Source: Macrocystis pyrifera
Taxonomy: Eukaryota; Sar; Phaeophyceae; Laminariales; Laminariaceae
Direction: 5' to 3'
DNA length: 64,000 nt
Assembly (NCBI GenBank): GCA_031763025.1
Contig: JASSKH010000007.1
Location: forward strand, 15,896,080-15,960,079
The notes under the pieces were generated by a model, which saw only the letters and a program-made list of their open reading frames with translations, was not told the origin of the DNA and did not search any database. Made by a program: the position numbers and the translations under genes. Below, in pieces: positions 10,460-21,904 of the stretch. Positions within the stretch are counted from its first letter, which is position 1; each line of letters opens with the position of its first letter.

Positions 10460-12155
10460 TTAGGAGTAAAAGTACATGCCACATACCACATGTCGTATCG
10501 AGAATGATGGCACCTATTGCATTGTAGCCTATTGTAGCAGAGCGTCCGGAACTGAGAACAACCAGGCTATGGTGCCGTGCAATCGATATACTGTAGACAG
10601 CGGTGGTTGGCAACGTTCAGTGCAGTTCAGTGCAGTGCATGAAAGTATTAATAGCAGTAGGCTAGGCTATTGGCAGGGTAGACAAGGCTAGGCCATTGAT
10701 AAGGGAGGCTCGGGCTCGGTAACACCCAGGCTGGGATTTGTCCGGTATTGGCTGCACGATGTGACAACAGGATGGGCATGTGCGCAAGACATCATTCAGA
10801 ATGCGCGCGAAATTATGCTGCATGCTGCATACAGCCATCGCTGCGATGTTTTCGTTTCGATCGTATGGATTGAATGTAATGTATCATGTTAAGTGTTGTG
10901 GTGTCCGGTTTGCTACTTGTTGTACTACTATCAATACCGATATGATGAATATCCAGGTACAACTGTTATTCAACGTCGAAGTATCGTACGACAATAATAT
11001 GAAGGACATTCAGATGCACCCTACGCGTGGATGGCGAGCGGGAAAAGCCCTGCGCTCCAATGCTGCATGATGTTACATACAAAATAATAGATAGGGCAAC
11101 AGGCATTTTGTGGACGAATGACAATCAAGGGGTTCCGTAGCGATGCAACACATGCATCAGAGTATCAGTATGAACACTGTACTCACAAGACGATTACGTA
11201 GTGCAGCGCAAGCTTCACGGAATGCATCCGTGCATGAAATAGTAGGCATTGGTATCGCAGTTTCAAAAGTGTTTTGTGCGGTCATTCATGGTCATTTTAT
11301 TTTTTTGCAGCAGCAGCACAACGGAATCCTATTCACCCATGGGAGGTGCTTAGCCTACGCGTACGGTAATTATTTATTTTCCCATTCGAAGGAGCTAACT
11401 ACAAACCGTACTATAAAATAGACTACAGCACGAGTACGTACTTTCTACGTACCTTCTTGATACCTACACTGCGGCGATAACAGCCCACGAAGGACGGCAG
11501 TCAACCTGCCAGCCGTCGCCGTTGAGGTCGTGCCTGCGTTCGTTTCTTTGCTTCAAGTGGTTGCACGGCGCGTCGAGTTCTGCGCAGCTGCATTTACATA
11601 AGCTGTTTTGTCCTCAGAGTTTTGTTTACGGGGTAAATGTACGTAACGATGATCGGCGAAAGTTCTCCTTGTATGCCTTTTGTCATATTGGATTTTACTG
11701 CGGCGTCTAATGTGGTATGGGTGTGTACACGGCGCGTCGAAGCCATCGCAATCTGCGCGATTCGACTGTAATATAAGGTTTTGGTTTTGTGTCTCGGGTC
11801 CACAGTAAGTACCCGTGAGACTCGCGAGGACTCAGTGTTTTCAGCCCCTCGTACCCTTGAGACTCACGTGGACTCTGTCGTTTCAGTACTTGGACATACT
11901 CTTGGACTCGGTACTCCAAAATGACTGGTATTCGCGAGTCAACGACTGAATCCCGATGACTGGGCACTGTACTCTGCGGACCTTTTTGTTTGCAGTATGC
12001 AGTTCTCGTGTCGCTGCTACAATTTTTCGCTCCTACCCAAAAAGTATAGTGTTATTGCATCGCTGCTTCTTTTCTTCGCTCCTACCCCAAATGCACATGG
12101 AACACTTTGCGAACGTATCGTTTCTGCTTTTTGGCCGCTTTTTTAAGCCCGACCA
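10460..12155. other. No gene recognised; possible introns
   Basis: This is mixed single-copy sequence. A short duplication is visible at 11795-11885, where a segment containing CGTGAGACTC..GAGGACTC recurs after about 50 bp. Strong + strand acceptor-like tracts end at 11310 (TTTTTTTGCAG) and 11995 (TTTTTGTTTGCAG). Neither leads to a recognisable exon, though one could belong to an extended DHHC transcript. Confidence 0.3.
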
Positions 12156-12159
12156 ATGC

Positions 12160-12250
12160 CTGAAATGTCCATACCTCCGTTCAACCTTGTATTGAATCGT
12201 AACGCCTAGGGAACAGCAGGGCAACGCTTGCCCTGCTCTACAATTATATA
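12160..12250 (-). repeat. Hairpin-bearing dispersed repeat, copy 1
   Basis: On the - strand this reads AGCAGGGCAA, a 3-base loop, TTGCCCTGCT, then GTTCCCTAGGCGTTAC and a tail containing AATACAAGGTTGAACGGAGG. The hairpin is at 12215-12237 with a perfect 10-bp stem. Two more copies occur at 18235-18257 and 21922-21944. The tail is also shared with the 21.9-kb copy, so the conserved unit is at least 80 bp. Confidence 0.7.
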
Positions 12251-12479
12251 TTTTCACAATCGAAAGAGCTAAAAGTGCAGCATCGTGTAGTAAGGGAGTC
12301 GGGAGTTTGATGCACGTTGTTGCATGGATGGCGATATGTTTGTATTTTTCAGATATTTATTGGTACAGCGGGGTTTATTGTACTCTTATCGGATAGGCTT
12401 TGACTTTGCTGGCGGCTGCGCCGCTTTTAGAGCCGCTGCTAGTTTTAACCATACGCAAGGCATGTTTCTGGTTCTCCCG

Positions 12480-12700
12480 CCGTTGTAAGTGCGAGAGCGC
12501 GAGTTTGCAAAATTCGATGGAAATCGACCGATGGTGGGAATGCCGAACCCCGAGTACGCGCAAAAACGAATGAAGGCAGGGACCCCAGGAATAATGGACA
12601 ACATCTGTGACCGTGGCCACTTCTGTAGTTTGCGATTGTCCAGAGTACCGCTGAGGGTAAAACCTACCGGTTCTACGAATTGGTCCGGAAAGTGAAAGCG
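12480..12700 (+). repeat. Second copy of the SINE-like body
   Basis: This matches 1205-1390 by eye, with shared words such as GAGAGCG.GAGTT.GCAA, GACAAC..CTGTGACC and CCGCTGAGGGTAAAA. An open frame at 12489-12695 is not evidently conserved in the first copy. The tRNA-like head of the first copy is not seen here. Confidence 0.6.
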
Positions 12701-13104
12701 ATTATCACATACAAGCAAGCGCAGGTCGGAGCACACGGAATTAATGCATTATAGTAGCTGCCACTACGTTCTTACGATGCGTGGCTCGGTGGTACATGTT
12801 CCTTGGAGATTTCTCCGTCTGCATATTACTCTGTAAATCCCGAACCACTTCGTAAAGAAAATTGAGCCCCTCGCCTGACCCCGAACCGCGTGAAAGATCG
12901 CAGTAGATCGCGTAATTTCTCGTTTCCGAATCTAGACGTGATGCTTATTGTGTTGCCGGCATGGCAGATGGTTTGTACCACACCTTTCATAGGTATCTTT
13001 CCGAGGCACGACCCATTGGCATGTGTCAAGGCCACATGCATGCAAGTCTGGGCAGCGTCGACGAAATATAATCCCCGTATGGACTCTGGTCTGCTGCTGC
13101 ACTG

Positions 13105-13645
13105 CTGGAGATGTGAGTATGATATTCCTCTCGGAAGCAAACCGCGCGCAGCTAGGGTCGGAAGGAGGCTGCTGCTGCCAAAAGGTGTGCCAAACGCCCC
13201 GTATAGCCGTTATCCTAGTCAATAATTGTTGCGAGGGAAACAGCAGTGTTGCGCTTTTGCTCTCGCCCGTCAACCAGAGTTGTCGAGCTCTCGTGAGTCT
13301 CCCTCCCTTGTTACCACACTCTCTGCAACCAGACCGTGCCATTATGCTTGCGTGGAACCAGTATTTCGTGGTCATTAGGCGCAACCTCAATACCTGCTGT
13401 ACTGCTGTAGTATTCTAGTCTGCCATGCTGCGATAATAACACGGATCAAAGTCTCTCTTTCGCCCTGTTTTGACCCTTGCTGCGCGCGGGTCGGAAGGTT
13501 GCTGCTGCGAGATGAGAGAAGGTGTGCCAAACGCCCCGTTGAACCGTTTCTCGTACAGCCGTAATCCTAGCCAACAATTGTTGCGAGGGGAATACAGCAG
13601 TGTTGCGCTGTTGCTCTCGTCCGTCAACCCTAGTTGTCGATTTGG
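13105..13645 (+). repeat. Direct repeat pair (about 180 bp each)
   Basis: 13105-13290 and 13470-13645 share the words GTGTGCCAAACGCCCCGT, CAATTGTTGCGAGGG and CAGCAGTGTTGCGCT, offset by about 345 bp. A further piece of the same sequence (CTTTCGCCCTGTTTTGACCC, then TTGCTGCGCGCGGGTC) appears at 13455-13495 and again at 14770-14800, on the two sides of the GGAAGT foldback element. This suggests the foldback inserted into an already duplicated sequence. There is no coding content I can defend. Confidence 0.7.
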
Positions 13646-14715
13646 TGAATGGGTGGAAGTAGAATGGAAGTTGCCATTCGACTTCCATAGGGCCGTTTTT
13701 ATATGCAGCTTCCAAAACTTCTATCTGACTTCCATCTGACTTCTAAAAAGTTGAATGGGATGTATGTATCGGAAGTCAAATGAAAGTAGACGGAAGCTGA
13801 AGTGGAAGCACATGACAGTTTTGATCAAGTAATTAAATGAAAGTTCCCGAACGGAAGCTTCCTTGCATGCATATTAGAAATACATTAAATATAAGCTTTC
13901 ACTGCATTTCTGCGGTAAGTTCCATCTATGTCCGCAGAAGCTTCCATCCACTCCTATACGTAAGGGCGGCTTTCATCTACTTCCACCAACTTCCATTCCT
14001 TTCCAGTAAGCTCCCAGTACTTCCATTTGGCTTCTAGTTTTATGGAAACTTCCGTCTACGTCCGAAAAACTTCCATTCACTCTCATCCGGTGATTTTTGA
14101 CCGTTAGACGGTTTCTGACCGTTTACGGTTCGCGCTTCGCGCACACGGCCTCCGGTGGCTCCTGCGGAAGGCTAATTATATTTCTGCACCTTGTGGGTGG
14201 GAGCACGGTGCCGAATGGGATCACATCCGGGTGGGATCAGGTCTGGGTGGGATCAGAAGAGCCAAGCAGAGACCTGTTTTTTCTCCAACGAGTACGGACG
14301 CACATGAGAGTTTCCTTGATAATAGAAGTCAGATGGAAGTTTTGGAAGTTGGATGGAAGTCGAATGGAAGCTAGGTGGAAGTAGGTGGAGTTGGATGGAA
14401 GTAGATGGACCTATATCAGGGTGTACGGAAGCTTAGTGGAAGCTCGTCCAAGCTTTCACCGGGCAGTCCACTGCTTCCACTTTGGATGCTTCCACTAGCT
14501 TTCGAAGTGGGAACGTCTATGAAAGTGCATGGAAGTTTCCATCTACTTCCAATCCACTTCCAGCTACTTCACCAACTTCCATCTAGCTTCCACTCGACGT
14601 GCACAACCTCCATTTGACTTCCATTCCACTTGGAAGTTGAACGGAACTTTTGAAAGTCAAATGGAAGCTGAATGGGAGTCGAACGAAAGATTCCACTCAT
14701 TTACCATTAATGAGG
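13640..14715. repeat. GGAAGT/ACTTCC foldback-like element, copy A
   Basis: Two arms made of dozens of degenerate 10-12 bp units (TGGAAGT, ACTTCCATT and variants, in both orientations) flank a non-repetitive GC-rich core at about 14082-14265. The core contains TTTTTGACCG repeats and GGGTGGGATCA repeats. Copy B at 20945-21700 has the same core and the same arm order but inverted. The arms can fold extensively. No open frame is conserved. The structure resembles foldback transposons, but the family is not one I recognise. Confidence 0.75.
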
Positions 14716-14959
14716 AACACTGAGTAGGCCATGCTGCGTTAAAACGGGTTTTCTCTCTTGTCTCTTTCGCCCTGTTTTGACCCTTGCTGCGCGCGGGTCA
14801 GAGTGAGGCTGCTGTGTTGCGCCGGAGGGACGTGGGAGCAACCAAAAGTACGACGAGTCGAGGCATGCAGCCACGAATCGTTGGGCGCAGAGTAGAGGGG
14901 GATTACTCTGTGGGTGTGGGATAGGTGTTTCATTCAGCAGATGGTTTCAGCCTGCTGAA

Positions 14960-15480
14960 TGAAAAATGCCTGACCAAGGTGTACAACGCATGCAGCACGT
15001 TGGCCAACACCGAGTGTCTTTAGACGCTGCCCAAGCAAGGAAGATAGTACGTGCGAAATCTAAAAAGTGAACTAAAATACTAAATACAAAGGGATTAAAT
15101 GCTAACCCGACCATTCACTCGCATAAACGCATCATTCCGCGTGATAGCAGGTAGAATCGAGTATCTGCATCCCTCTTAATCGGGCTTTTTGGTCATCGTT
15201 TGCTTCGCTCTCGTCTGAGCGAAGCACTGGAGCCACTTTGACTGCCGACGGGTCCAACTTACGAACTGAGGAGGCGACTCAGGTGAGCGTTGACAGCTGT
15301 GCCCAAAGCCTTTCGTCGGCATGGTAGGATGCTTCTCATCGTCTAGACAACGGACCGAACGTTCGAGGCTGTTGGTTCGTTCACCAGAATTGCTCAACTT
15401 AACTTAGGTTTCCTGCCGGCAATGTCTATCCCAGTGACTTGTTCTACGACCATTCAGCATCACAGCAGCATCTTGTGAAC
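14960..15480. other. No gene recognised
   Basis: This mixed sequence lies between the foldback element and the LTR pair. No exon, RNA or repeat is identified. Confidence 0.4.
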
Positions 15481-15483
15481 TGA

Positions 15484-16668
15484 TGGCCAAGGTAGGGTAA
15501 GGGTAAGGGACGCAGGCGTATCTGCCAGCTGGGAAGCGGTACTTCGCTTCTCCTGATTAGATCTTCTTTATTGATGGCGAGAGCTGAGGAGGTGCTCTGG
15601 TAGAGAAGTGAGAGGTAGGGAGGAGGGACTCGACACCCAGATATACTCGTCCCCCCCCACACGCCACAAACTCTCCTAAGTTCCTCTAATCTGATGTACT
15701 CCTACAGAACCTTCCTATGGCTACCGATCGTTCGTCTGCTATTATAAGAACTTCTCACTTCGTAGTCCTATCTCCGTTAAGGAACATCTCTCTCGTCTAA
15801 CGGGTTATCCGCCCTAGAGAACACTCCTAAAAGAACGTTACCCTCGACTAACGGAATATCCGCCGGGTTAATCCATTCTTTGAGTTATTATCGTATTCCT
15901 GATACTACAAAATTGCAGACCATATTATCTATATCTATAGCCCATGAGTACTTCACTCATATCACATTTTCCCACCCTGAATTGTCGTATATACAGACCA
16001 TAAGATGGTCAAATGATGATGATAAAGTTCATCCCAAACGACCAGGAAAAGGTGGTCGAAGATACGGCTATTCGACACAAACGAAATGAGGCTATAGACT
16101 CCCCCACACCTCGCAATAAGACCCAAACACTACGGTCCCAAGCTTGGCCAGAATATTCGTTGAATGCGATGACGTCAGATTGCGGTGATGGCCGAGGTAG
16201 GGTAAGGGTAAGGGGCGCAGGCGTATCTGCCAGCTGGGAAGCGGTGCTTCGGTTCTTCTGATTAGATCTTCTTTATTGATGGCGAGAGCTGAGGAGGTGC
16301 TCTGGTAGAGAAGTGAGAGGTAGGGGGAGGGACTCGACACCCAGATATACTCGTCCCACCCCACGCCACAAACTCTCCTAAATTCCTCAGATCTGATGTA
16401 CCCCTACAGAACTTTCCTATGGCTACCGATCGTTCTTCTGTTAATATAAGAACTTCTCATTTTATGGTCCTATCTCCGTTGAGGAATATTACTTTCGTCT
16501 AACAGGCTATCCGCCCTAGAGAACTTTCCCAAAAGAACGTTACTCTCGACGAACGGAATATCCGCCGGGTTACTCCATTCTTCGGATTATTCTCGTATTC
16601 TTGATACTACAAACCTGCAGACTATATTATCTACATCTATAGCCCATGAGTACTTCACTCATATCACA
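15484..16668 (-). mobile_element. Miniature LTR retroelement (TRIM-like), two LTRs with short middle
   Basis: LTRs of about 480 bp lie at 15484-15966 and 16189-16668, in the same orientation. Read on the - strand each begins TGTGATATGAG and ends near GGCCA, and each contains an AATAAAG signal. The middle is only about 220 bp. A purine run (AGGGTGGGAAAA) directly abuts the 3' LTR, as a polypurine tract should. It has no coding capacity, so it is non-autonomous or an internally deleted fossil. No target-site duplication is obvious. By eye the LTRs are fairly similar to each other, which suggests moderate age. Confidence 0.75.
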
Positions 16669-16789
16669 ATCTCTCGATCGATAAAACATACTCTGGTCTG
16701 CTTCGGCATGATATACCGGTACCAGGTACAAGTTATACCTACAGTATGTTATACGTAATGCATACCTTTCTCCCTGGGAATATAGTCCC

Positions 16790-17400
16790 CGTTTGATATA
16801 CTGTAGTATTGGAGACCATGCTCTACGGGTGTGTCACGTGGAGCCCCACCGTGGCCCAACTCGCCATACTGCGGACGGCTCACCACCGATTGCCCCTCCG
16901 CTGCATCGGAGACGCACTGACTAAGACAGGCTGTGAGAACATCGAGATGATGGTGTGAAAGCGGAGGATACTTTTCGCGGGGTTCGTGGCTAGTGTGGGT
17001 AATGAGAGACTACCCGAACGAGTGATGTTTGGGGAACTGGAGGGGGGAAAGGGTTACTGGAGAAGGCAAGAGCAGGACTGGATGGGTTTTCTCGAACGCG
17101 ACCTATCGTATGTTGACTTCCCCTTCGAAGAGAAACAATGGACGCTGGCAGCGAAGAAATCGGGCAACGGCAAGTGGTTCCGACGTGTTGAAGAAGCGGC
17201 AAAGCAGTACATGAAGCGCTAGTTCGTTAAGGAGAAGAAGAATGTAGCTAAACGACGAGTGCTTGAGATACCCATGCGCAGCAACTTAATTAAGACACCG
17301 TTGGGCTCAAGGCCCAGGAGGAACCGCGCTGAAGGAGGTGTAGCAGCAGCAGTTGCAGTAGCCCAGTTGAGAAAGTGAAGGCACCCGTCAAAACTTGGCA
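16790..17400 (+). mobile_element. LINE remnant: C-terminal end of reverse-transcriptase ORF
   Basis: This reads YGCVTWSPTVAQL, LRTAHHRLPLRCIGD, then KRRILFAGFVA, ERVMFGELEGGKGY, QDWMGFLERDL and GKWFRRVEEAAKQYMKR, which is the typical tail of a non-LTR retrotransposon ORF2. The frame is open from 16986 to a stop at 17220-17222. Upstream a TGA near 16957 interrupts it, and recognisable sequence continues past 17222 (VKEKKNVAKRR). It is therefore 5'-truncated and inactive. It differs in sequence from the LINE at 8.4 kb. Confidence 0.7.
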
Positions 17401-17454
17401 CTGGCCGTCTTTCTAGTCGAAACGCCCAATGACTACTGCCTAATGCTATATTAC

Positions 17455-18110
17455 AATCCCTGTTTTTTTTTTTCCATTTGTTGTGTTCTTGATTTTGTTT
17501 GTTGTGATGCCCTATGCCCTTCCAAATCGATGGTACCCCCCCCCCCCCCCCCCCCGCGTACCCTGCCATTTTGCGTCGGCTGCGTCACCTTACTGTTCTA
17601 TTTGTTTGACCCTTTGCTATTTTTCCTTTTTTCCGTGTTTTTTATTTAATTTTTTGCCTCCCCTTAGTCTGTCTGTCTCCTGTCCTATTTATGTCGGTTG
17701 GGTCATCCTTGGACCAACAACTGGGCAGATAAGATTGCTCGTTTTTGTTTGTTAGCTATTTAGATCTACCCTCTTTTTTTCTTCTTGCCTCCCATCTGGT
17801 CGTTTTGTGACGTCCTTATGTTGGTCCATCAGCGCGACATATCATATAGGGCTGAAAATACCAGCAGACAGCAACATTGTTCTTGGGACTCGGCCTGCGC
17901 CCGGAGCACACGATAGCTTCGTTTTCCTTTCTTTTATTCTTTTATTCGTTATTTCTGTTCCCTCCTCGCGTTATTCTTTTTTTCTTTTGTATTTTTCCTT
18001 TTTTTTTCGATTGTTGTACATATACTACCGTGGATGTGTTGCTGGTGTTATTTGGATGGTATACCACAAATCGTTGGTACCGTTTCCCTTACGGACTGGT
18101 ATGATACTGC
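17455..18110 (+). repeat. T-rich strand-asymmetric tract with poly-C run
   Basis: Long T and CT runs dominate the + strand, with a pure 20-base C run at 17536-17555. It directly follows the LINE remnant and may be its 3' untranslated region. Open frames here are by-products of the skewed composition. Confidence 0.5.
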
Positions 18111-18234
18111 CGTGCGCACTATTTTGTATCTGTTTTCTCATATCGAGATGCATTTTGTTACAGCCGGTTTTGTTGCCACAGGCAGGATTTCTCGGAAGTG
18201 AGCTGTTAATACTGTGAGAACATCATCACTGTAG

Positions 18235-18290
18235 AGCAGGGCAATCGTTGCCCTGCTGTTCCCTAGGTGTTACCATTTTAGTAGTATTAT
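18235..18290 (+). repeat. Hairpin-bearing dispersed repeat, copy 2
   Basis: The hairpin AGCAGGGCAA, loop TCG, TTGCCCTGCT at 18235-18257 is followed by GTTCCCTAGGTGTTACC. The match to the other copies fades after about 18275. Confidence 0.65.
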
Positions 18291-18539
18291 CGTGGTCTTG
18301 TGTTGTTTAGTGTTGTTGCATTGATGAAACCTGATACATGATACAGCAGCGTGGTGAGTAGACTCGTCGAACAAGGCCACCCACGACGGTCGCGAGCGAA
18401 CGATCGACGGTCGCCACTACTTCTGTGCAAATACTCGAAATCTACTACATAAAGCAGCCTAACACAGGGATAGAAACATCGTGAGCCGGTCGAAAGACGC
18501 TGTGGCACGGTATAGAAAGAGTCAAAGTATATTACCCCC

Positions 18540-19250
18540 GTGACAAGCGTAGAAAAGCGCTGCATCCAATCTACGCGGAGCTGTTTTCTCTTGCCCCCCC
18601 GGGCACCAGGGCCCCTAACGCACGCAACCCAACACAACCGAATAAGCTATGGTACGTTTGCTACACCAACCCCAATGCCGATGCAGAGAGGCAAATTGGG
18701 CAAAACGAATCCGATCAGAAACGCGCTGCATCTATTTTACACGGGGCCGTTTTCCCTCACCCCCCGGGCACAAGGGCCCCTAGCGGTCGGGGTTGCAGCC
18801 GCGTTCACGGGAGACCCTGCGCCCTGGATCGAATCATCGTCTTTCGCGCCAGCCGGTGAAGTCGTCGGCTTCGCGCTCGCGACCCCAATCGAAATCGCGC
18901 TTGCGACCGAAATGGCCCTTGCGGATGAACCTGCGCTTGCGGGCAACCCCACTATGCTGCTTGGGCCGTTTGGTCCAGCGCTCGCGCTGGCGGGAGACCC
19001 CACCGTGCTGTATTCCTTGTTTAGCAAACCAACACTCGCACTTGCGCTCCGTTACGCGGATGACATGCACACGCGTGACCTGTTCTGTTGCAAAAATAGA
19101 ACAGGGGAGCGAACGACGTCCGCCCTCTTCGCATAGAAGCAATATTCAAAGAAGCAGAACTATGTCTCGCCCTGACCCGACAGGTCAAAGACAGCTGAGC
19201 CATTGCAATTGTAGCTTTCGAAAGGGGTGGTGGTGTCCGTGATGGTAGGA
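18540..19250. other. Unassigned open region with internal duplication
   Basis: A 198-codon frame is open on the + strand (18540-19136) and other frames are open on the - strand. A segment near 18553-18620 recurs at 18720-18785 (both have CGCTGCATC, GTTTTC.CT.. and GGGCACCAGGGCCCC-like words). Alternating GCG/CGC sequence creates accidental openness in several frames. No domain is recognised, so I do not call a gene. Confidence 0.35.
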
Positions 19251-19475
19251 GGCCGGCAAGCCTCCCCATCACTGTGGACGTACTCCCGTCAACCACGCCC
19301 AAAGGATGGTCACACGCCAAGACAGGAGTAGCCTTGACAATGGGAGACCAGGGTACCGATTTTCAACGACTCCTGCAAGACCCGCAATAGCAAAGATAAG
19401 AAGCGAGGACACGGGCAGTCACTCGCAAACCATCAGCACCGTACGAGGGCTTATAAATATAATTTCATACGAATA

Positions 19476-19955
19476 CCACTAGTACAGCTGGAACCATCGG
19501 AACGTCGGTCGATTAGTGGGCGGATTAGTATGCTGCTGTAGTACTGCTGTCCTGCTGCACTGCCGTACTGCTGTACTGCTGCACTGCTGGGGATGTGCGT
19601 GGTTTGGGTGGATGGGTGGGTTAGTTTTTCATATCATTGCAGCATGGGCGGGTGGTCAGCCAGCACAACCCAAAGCATCAGTGAGCATCGGAACGTCGGT
19701 GGCTTAGTGGGCGGGTTTGTTCAAAATAAAATGTACTGGGGGTGTGGGTGGTTTGGGTGGATAGGCGGGTTGGTTTTTTGCTACATGGCGTTGCAGCATG
19801 GGCCGGTGGTCAGCATACATACCCCAAAGCATCGAGTATGCAGTGGAACGTCGGTAGTGTGGGTATATACAGGCCCCGCTGGCATGGCAGCGGTCGCACC
19901 ACTAGTACAGCAGTAAGCATCGGAACGTCGGTGAGTTAGTGGGCGGATTAGTTCA
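19476..19955 (+). repeat. Tandem/segmental repeat with ATCGGAACGTCGGT units
   Basis: The word CATCGGAACGTCGGT starts units near 19495, 19686 and 19918, with a decayed one near 19843. The first two units share most of about 190 bp, including GTGGTTTGGGTGGAT and CAGCATGGGC. The last two units are shorter. ACCACTAGTACAGC precedes both the first and last units. Confidence 0.75.
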
Positions 19956-20147
19956 AAAGAAAACGGCTACTAGGCTGTTTCCTATGCGTTCAATTTCGAG
20001 CTTCAGATTCATGGTCTCTAAATTCAGATGTTTCCCACAACAGCAAGCAGCAGCAGAACGATCGATGACTTGGATGGTGACACAGCTGTACAGTAACGTT
20101 GCTTCGCGCCCGACGCACGGTCGGCGCGCGGCGCGTCTCTCCGTGGC

Positions 20148-20218
20148 CAAGCACCATTACCGCGGAATCGTGGCGTTTTTTTTTTTCCCCAAGCACCATT
20201 TCCGCGGAATCGTGGCGT
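20148..20218 (+). repeat. Short tandem duplication
   Basis: AAGCACCATT.CCGCGGAATC plus GTGGCG occurs twice in a row, separated by a run of T and C. Confidence 0.8.
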
Positions 20219-20579
20219 TTGGCTCAGCTATTTATACACCTGCTCGTGGCTGCACCGTTGAAGCCAGCAGCTGACGTCCCGCCGAGTATTTTAATGTTAA
20301 TCAGTTACACATGGTTTACGCTGGATTGATAATCGGGGTCAATATTTTGCTTCAACATTTATAGTGCCAATTTTATTGAGTGGCTTGACATTTAGCCCAG
20401 ACGAAAAAGCTACTCGTACGAAAGAGTAATCTTCTAGGGGTTCAAACGAAACATTTGTAATGCGATTACTGCCCGTTTGTTGTTCGCTTTTCGACTATTT
20501 TGATATTTTGGATTAAATACTTGTCCTGTTTGTGGTCCGCTTACATTTCTACTCGAATTTCATTCGACATCTCTGACCA

Positions 20580-20808
20580 GCTACTACTACTACTACTAGT
20601 TACTGCTACGAGTACTAGTTAACTACTACTACTACTACTATTGGAACTACTACTATTGGTACTACTATTGGTACTACTACCATTTGTACTACTACTATTG
20701 GTACTACTGCTATTGGTACTACTACTATTGGTACTACTACTACCACTGCTACTACTACTACTACTGCTGCTACTACTACTACTACTACTACTACTACCTC
20801 TACTGCTG

Positions 20809-20843
<35 letters not shown>

Positions 20844-20847
20844 GTTG
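20580..20847 (+). repeat. ACT/CTA trinucleotide microsatellite
   Basis: About 270 bp of mostly (CTA)n, with interspersed CTG and TTGGTA variants. Long Leu, Tyr, Ser and Val open frames here are repeat artefacts. Confidence 0.95.
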
Positions 20848-20944
20848 CTCTCACTTTTGTTACGAGCGATGCGCTGTAGCCAATTTGCGAAAGATTTCGC
20901 TGCTCGTACCGACTCTGGCACAGAGTACCTCATTGTTTGATAAA

Positions 20945-21700
20945 TGTGTAGAAGCTTCCACCAGCTTCCATTCAACTTCCAATACTTCTATTCGACTTCT
21001 ATTTGACTTCCAAAACTTCCATTCAGCTTCCAAAATGGAAGCTTTGGAGTCAAAATGGAAGTTTTGGAAGTTTTGGAAGTCAAGTGGAAGTAGCTGGAAG
21101 TGAATTGGAAGCAAATGGAAACTTCCATGCACTTCCATGGAAGTTTCCAAAGTGGAAGCAAAGTGGAAGCTTCCACAGCCACGCCCGGCGGAAGCTTCGT
21201 CCAGCTTCCACTAAGCTCCCATAGACTTTGATATAGTTCCACTCACTTCCATCCACTGCGGCCTTCTTCCACCTACTGCCACCCCCTTCCAACCACTTCC
21301 ATTCAAATTCCAAAACTTCGTTATAACTTCCACAACTTCCACTTGACTTCTAAAACTTCCATTTGACTTCTATCTTCAAGGAAACTTCCATCGGCGTCCG
21401 CAGAAGCTTCTGTCCATTCCTATACTACACCCGGACCTGGTCCCACCCGGATGTGATCCCATTTGGCACCCCGCTTCCATCCACAAGGAGCAGAACTATG
21501 ATTTGCCCTCCGCAGGAGCCGCTGGAGGCCGTGAGCGCGAAGGGCGAAACTGTCAAAAATCGTCGAACGGTCAAAAATCGTCGGAGTGAGTGGAAATGTT
21601 TGCGGACGTAGATGGAAATTTCCCTAAAAATAAAAGCCAAATGGAGGTACTAGAAGCTTATTGGAAAGGAATGGAAGTGGGAGGAAGTAGGTTAAAGAGA
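20945..21700. repeat. GGAAGT/ACTTCC foldback-like element, copy B
   Basis: The arms consist of ACTTCC and GGAAGT words, and the core at about 21418-21600 is the reverse complement of the core of copy A. Core words CACATCCGGGTGGGA, CGGCTCCTGCGGA and TTTTTGACCGTT are shared. Arm segments next to the core also match copy A in inverted order, so both copies derive from one defined element. Confidence 0.75.
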
Positions 21701-21904
21701 GTATATTGGAGCACATGAGAGCGAATGGAATTCTCTGCGGACGTAGACCGCACGTTATCATACCACTTTGTAGCTCTATCATCTTCCTGATATTCTTCCG
21801 CCAACAAAAGTGGATAAGCTGTGCAACAGCAGTGCGCATGGCGCAAATCTGCAGTACCCGTACATATTTCAAATATTATACGTATCGCTCTCGTATGTTG
21901 GACC

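Noticed and set aside
11311-11366. Acceptor-like T-run plus short open stretch, possible further DHHC exon
   Set aside because: The peptide does not resemble DHHC C-termini and the donor is weak.
12826-13140. 104-codon - strand frame with a coding-like middle (FVDAAQTCMHVALTHANG)
   Set aside because: It is flanked by and partly overlaps a direct repeat, has no good splice sites in phase with the 10.2-kb exon, and belongs to no known family. It remains possible as an exon.
18540-19136. 198-codon open frame on the + strand
   Set aside because: Alternating GCG/CGC composition opens several frames at once on both strands, and an internal duplication inflates its length.
20615-20975. Long Val, Leu, Tyr and Ser homopolymer frames
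   Set aside because: These are translations of the CTA microsatellite in different frames.
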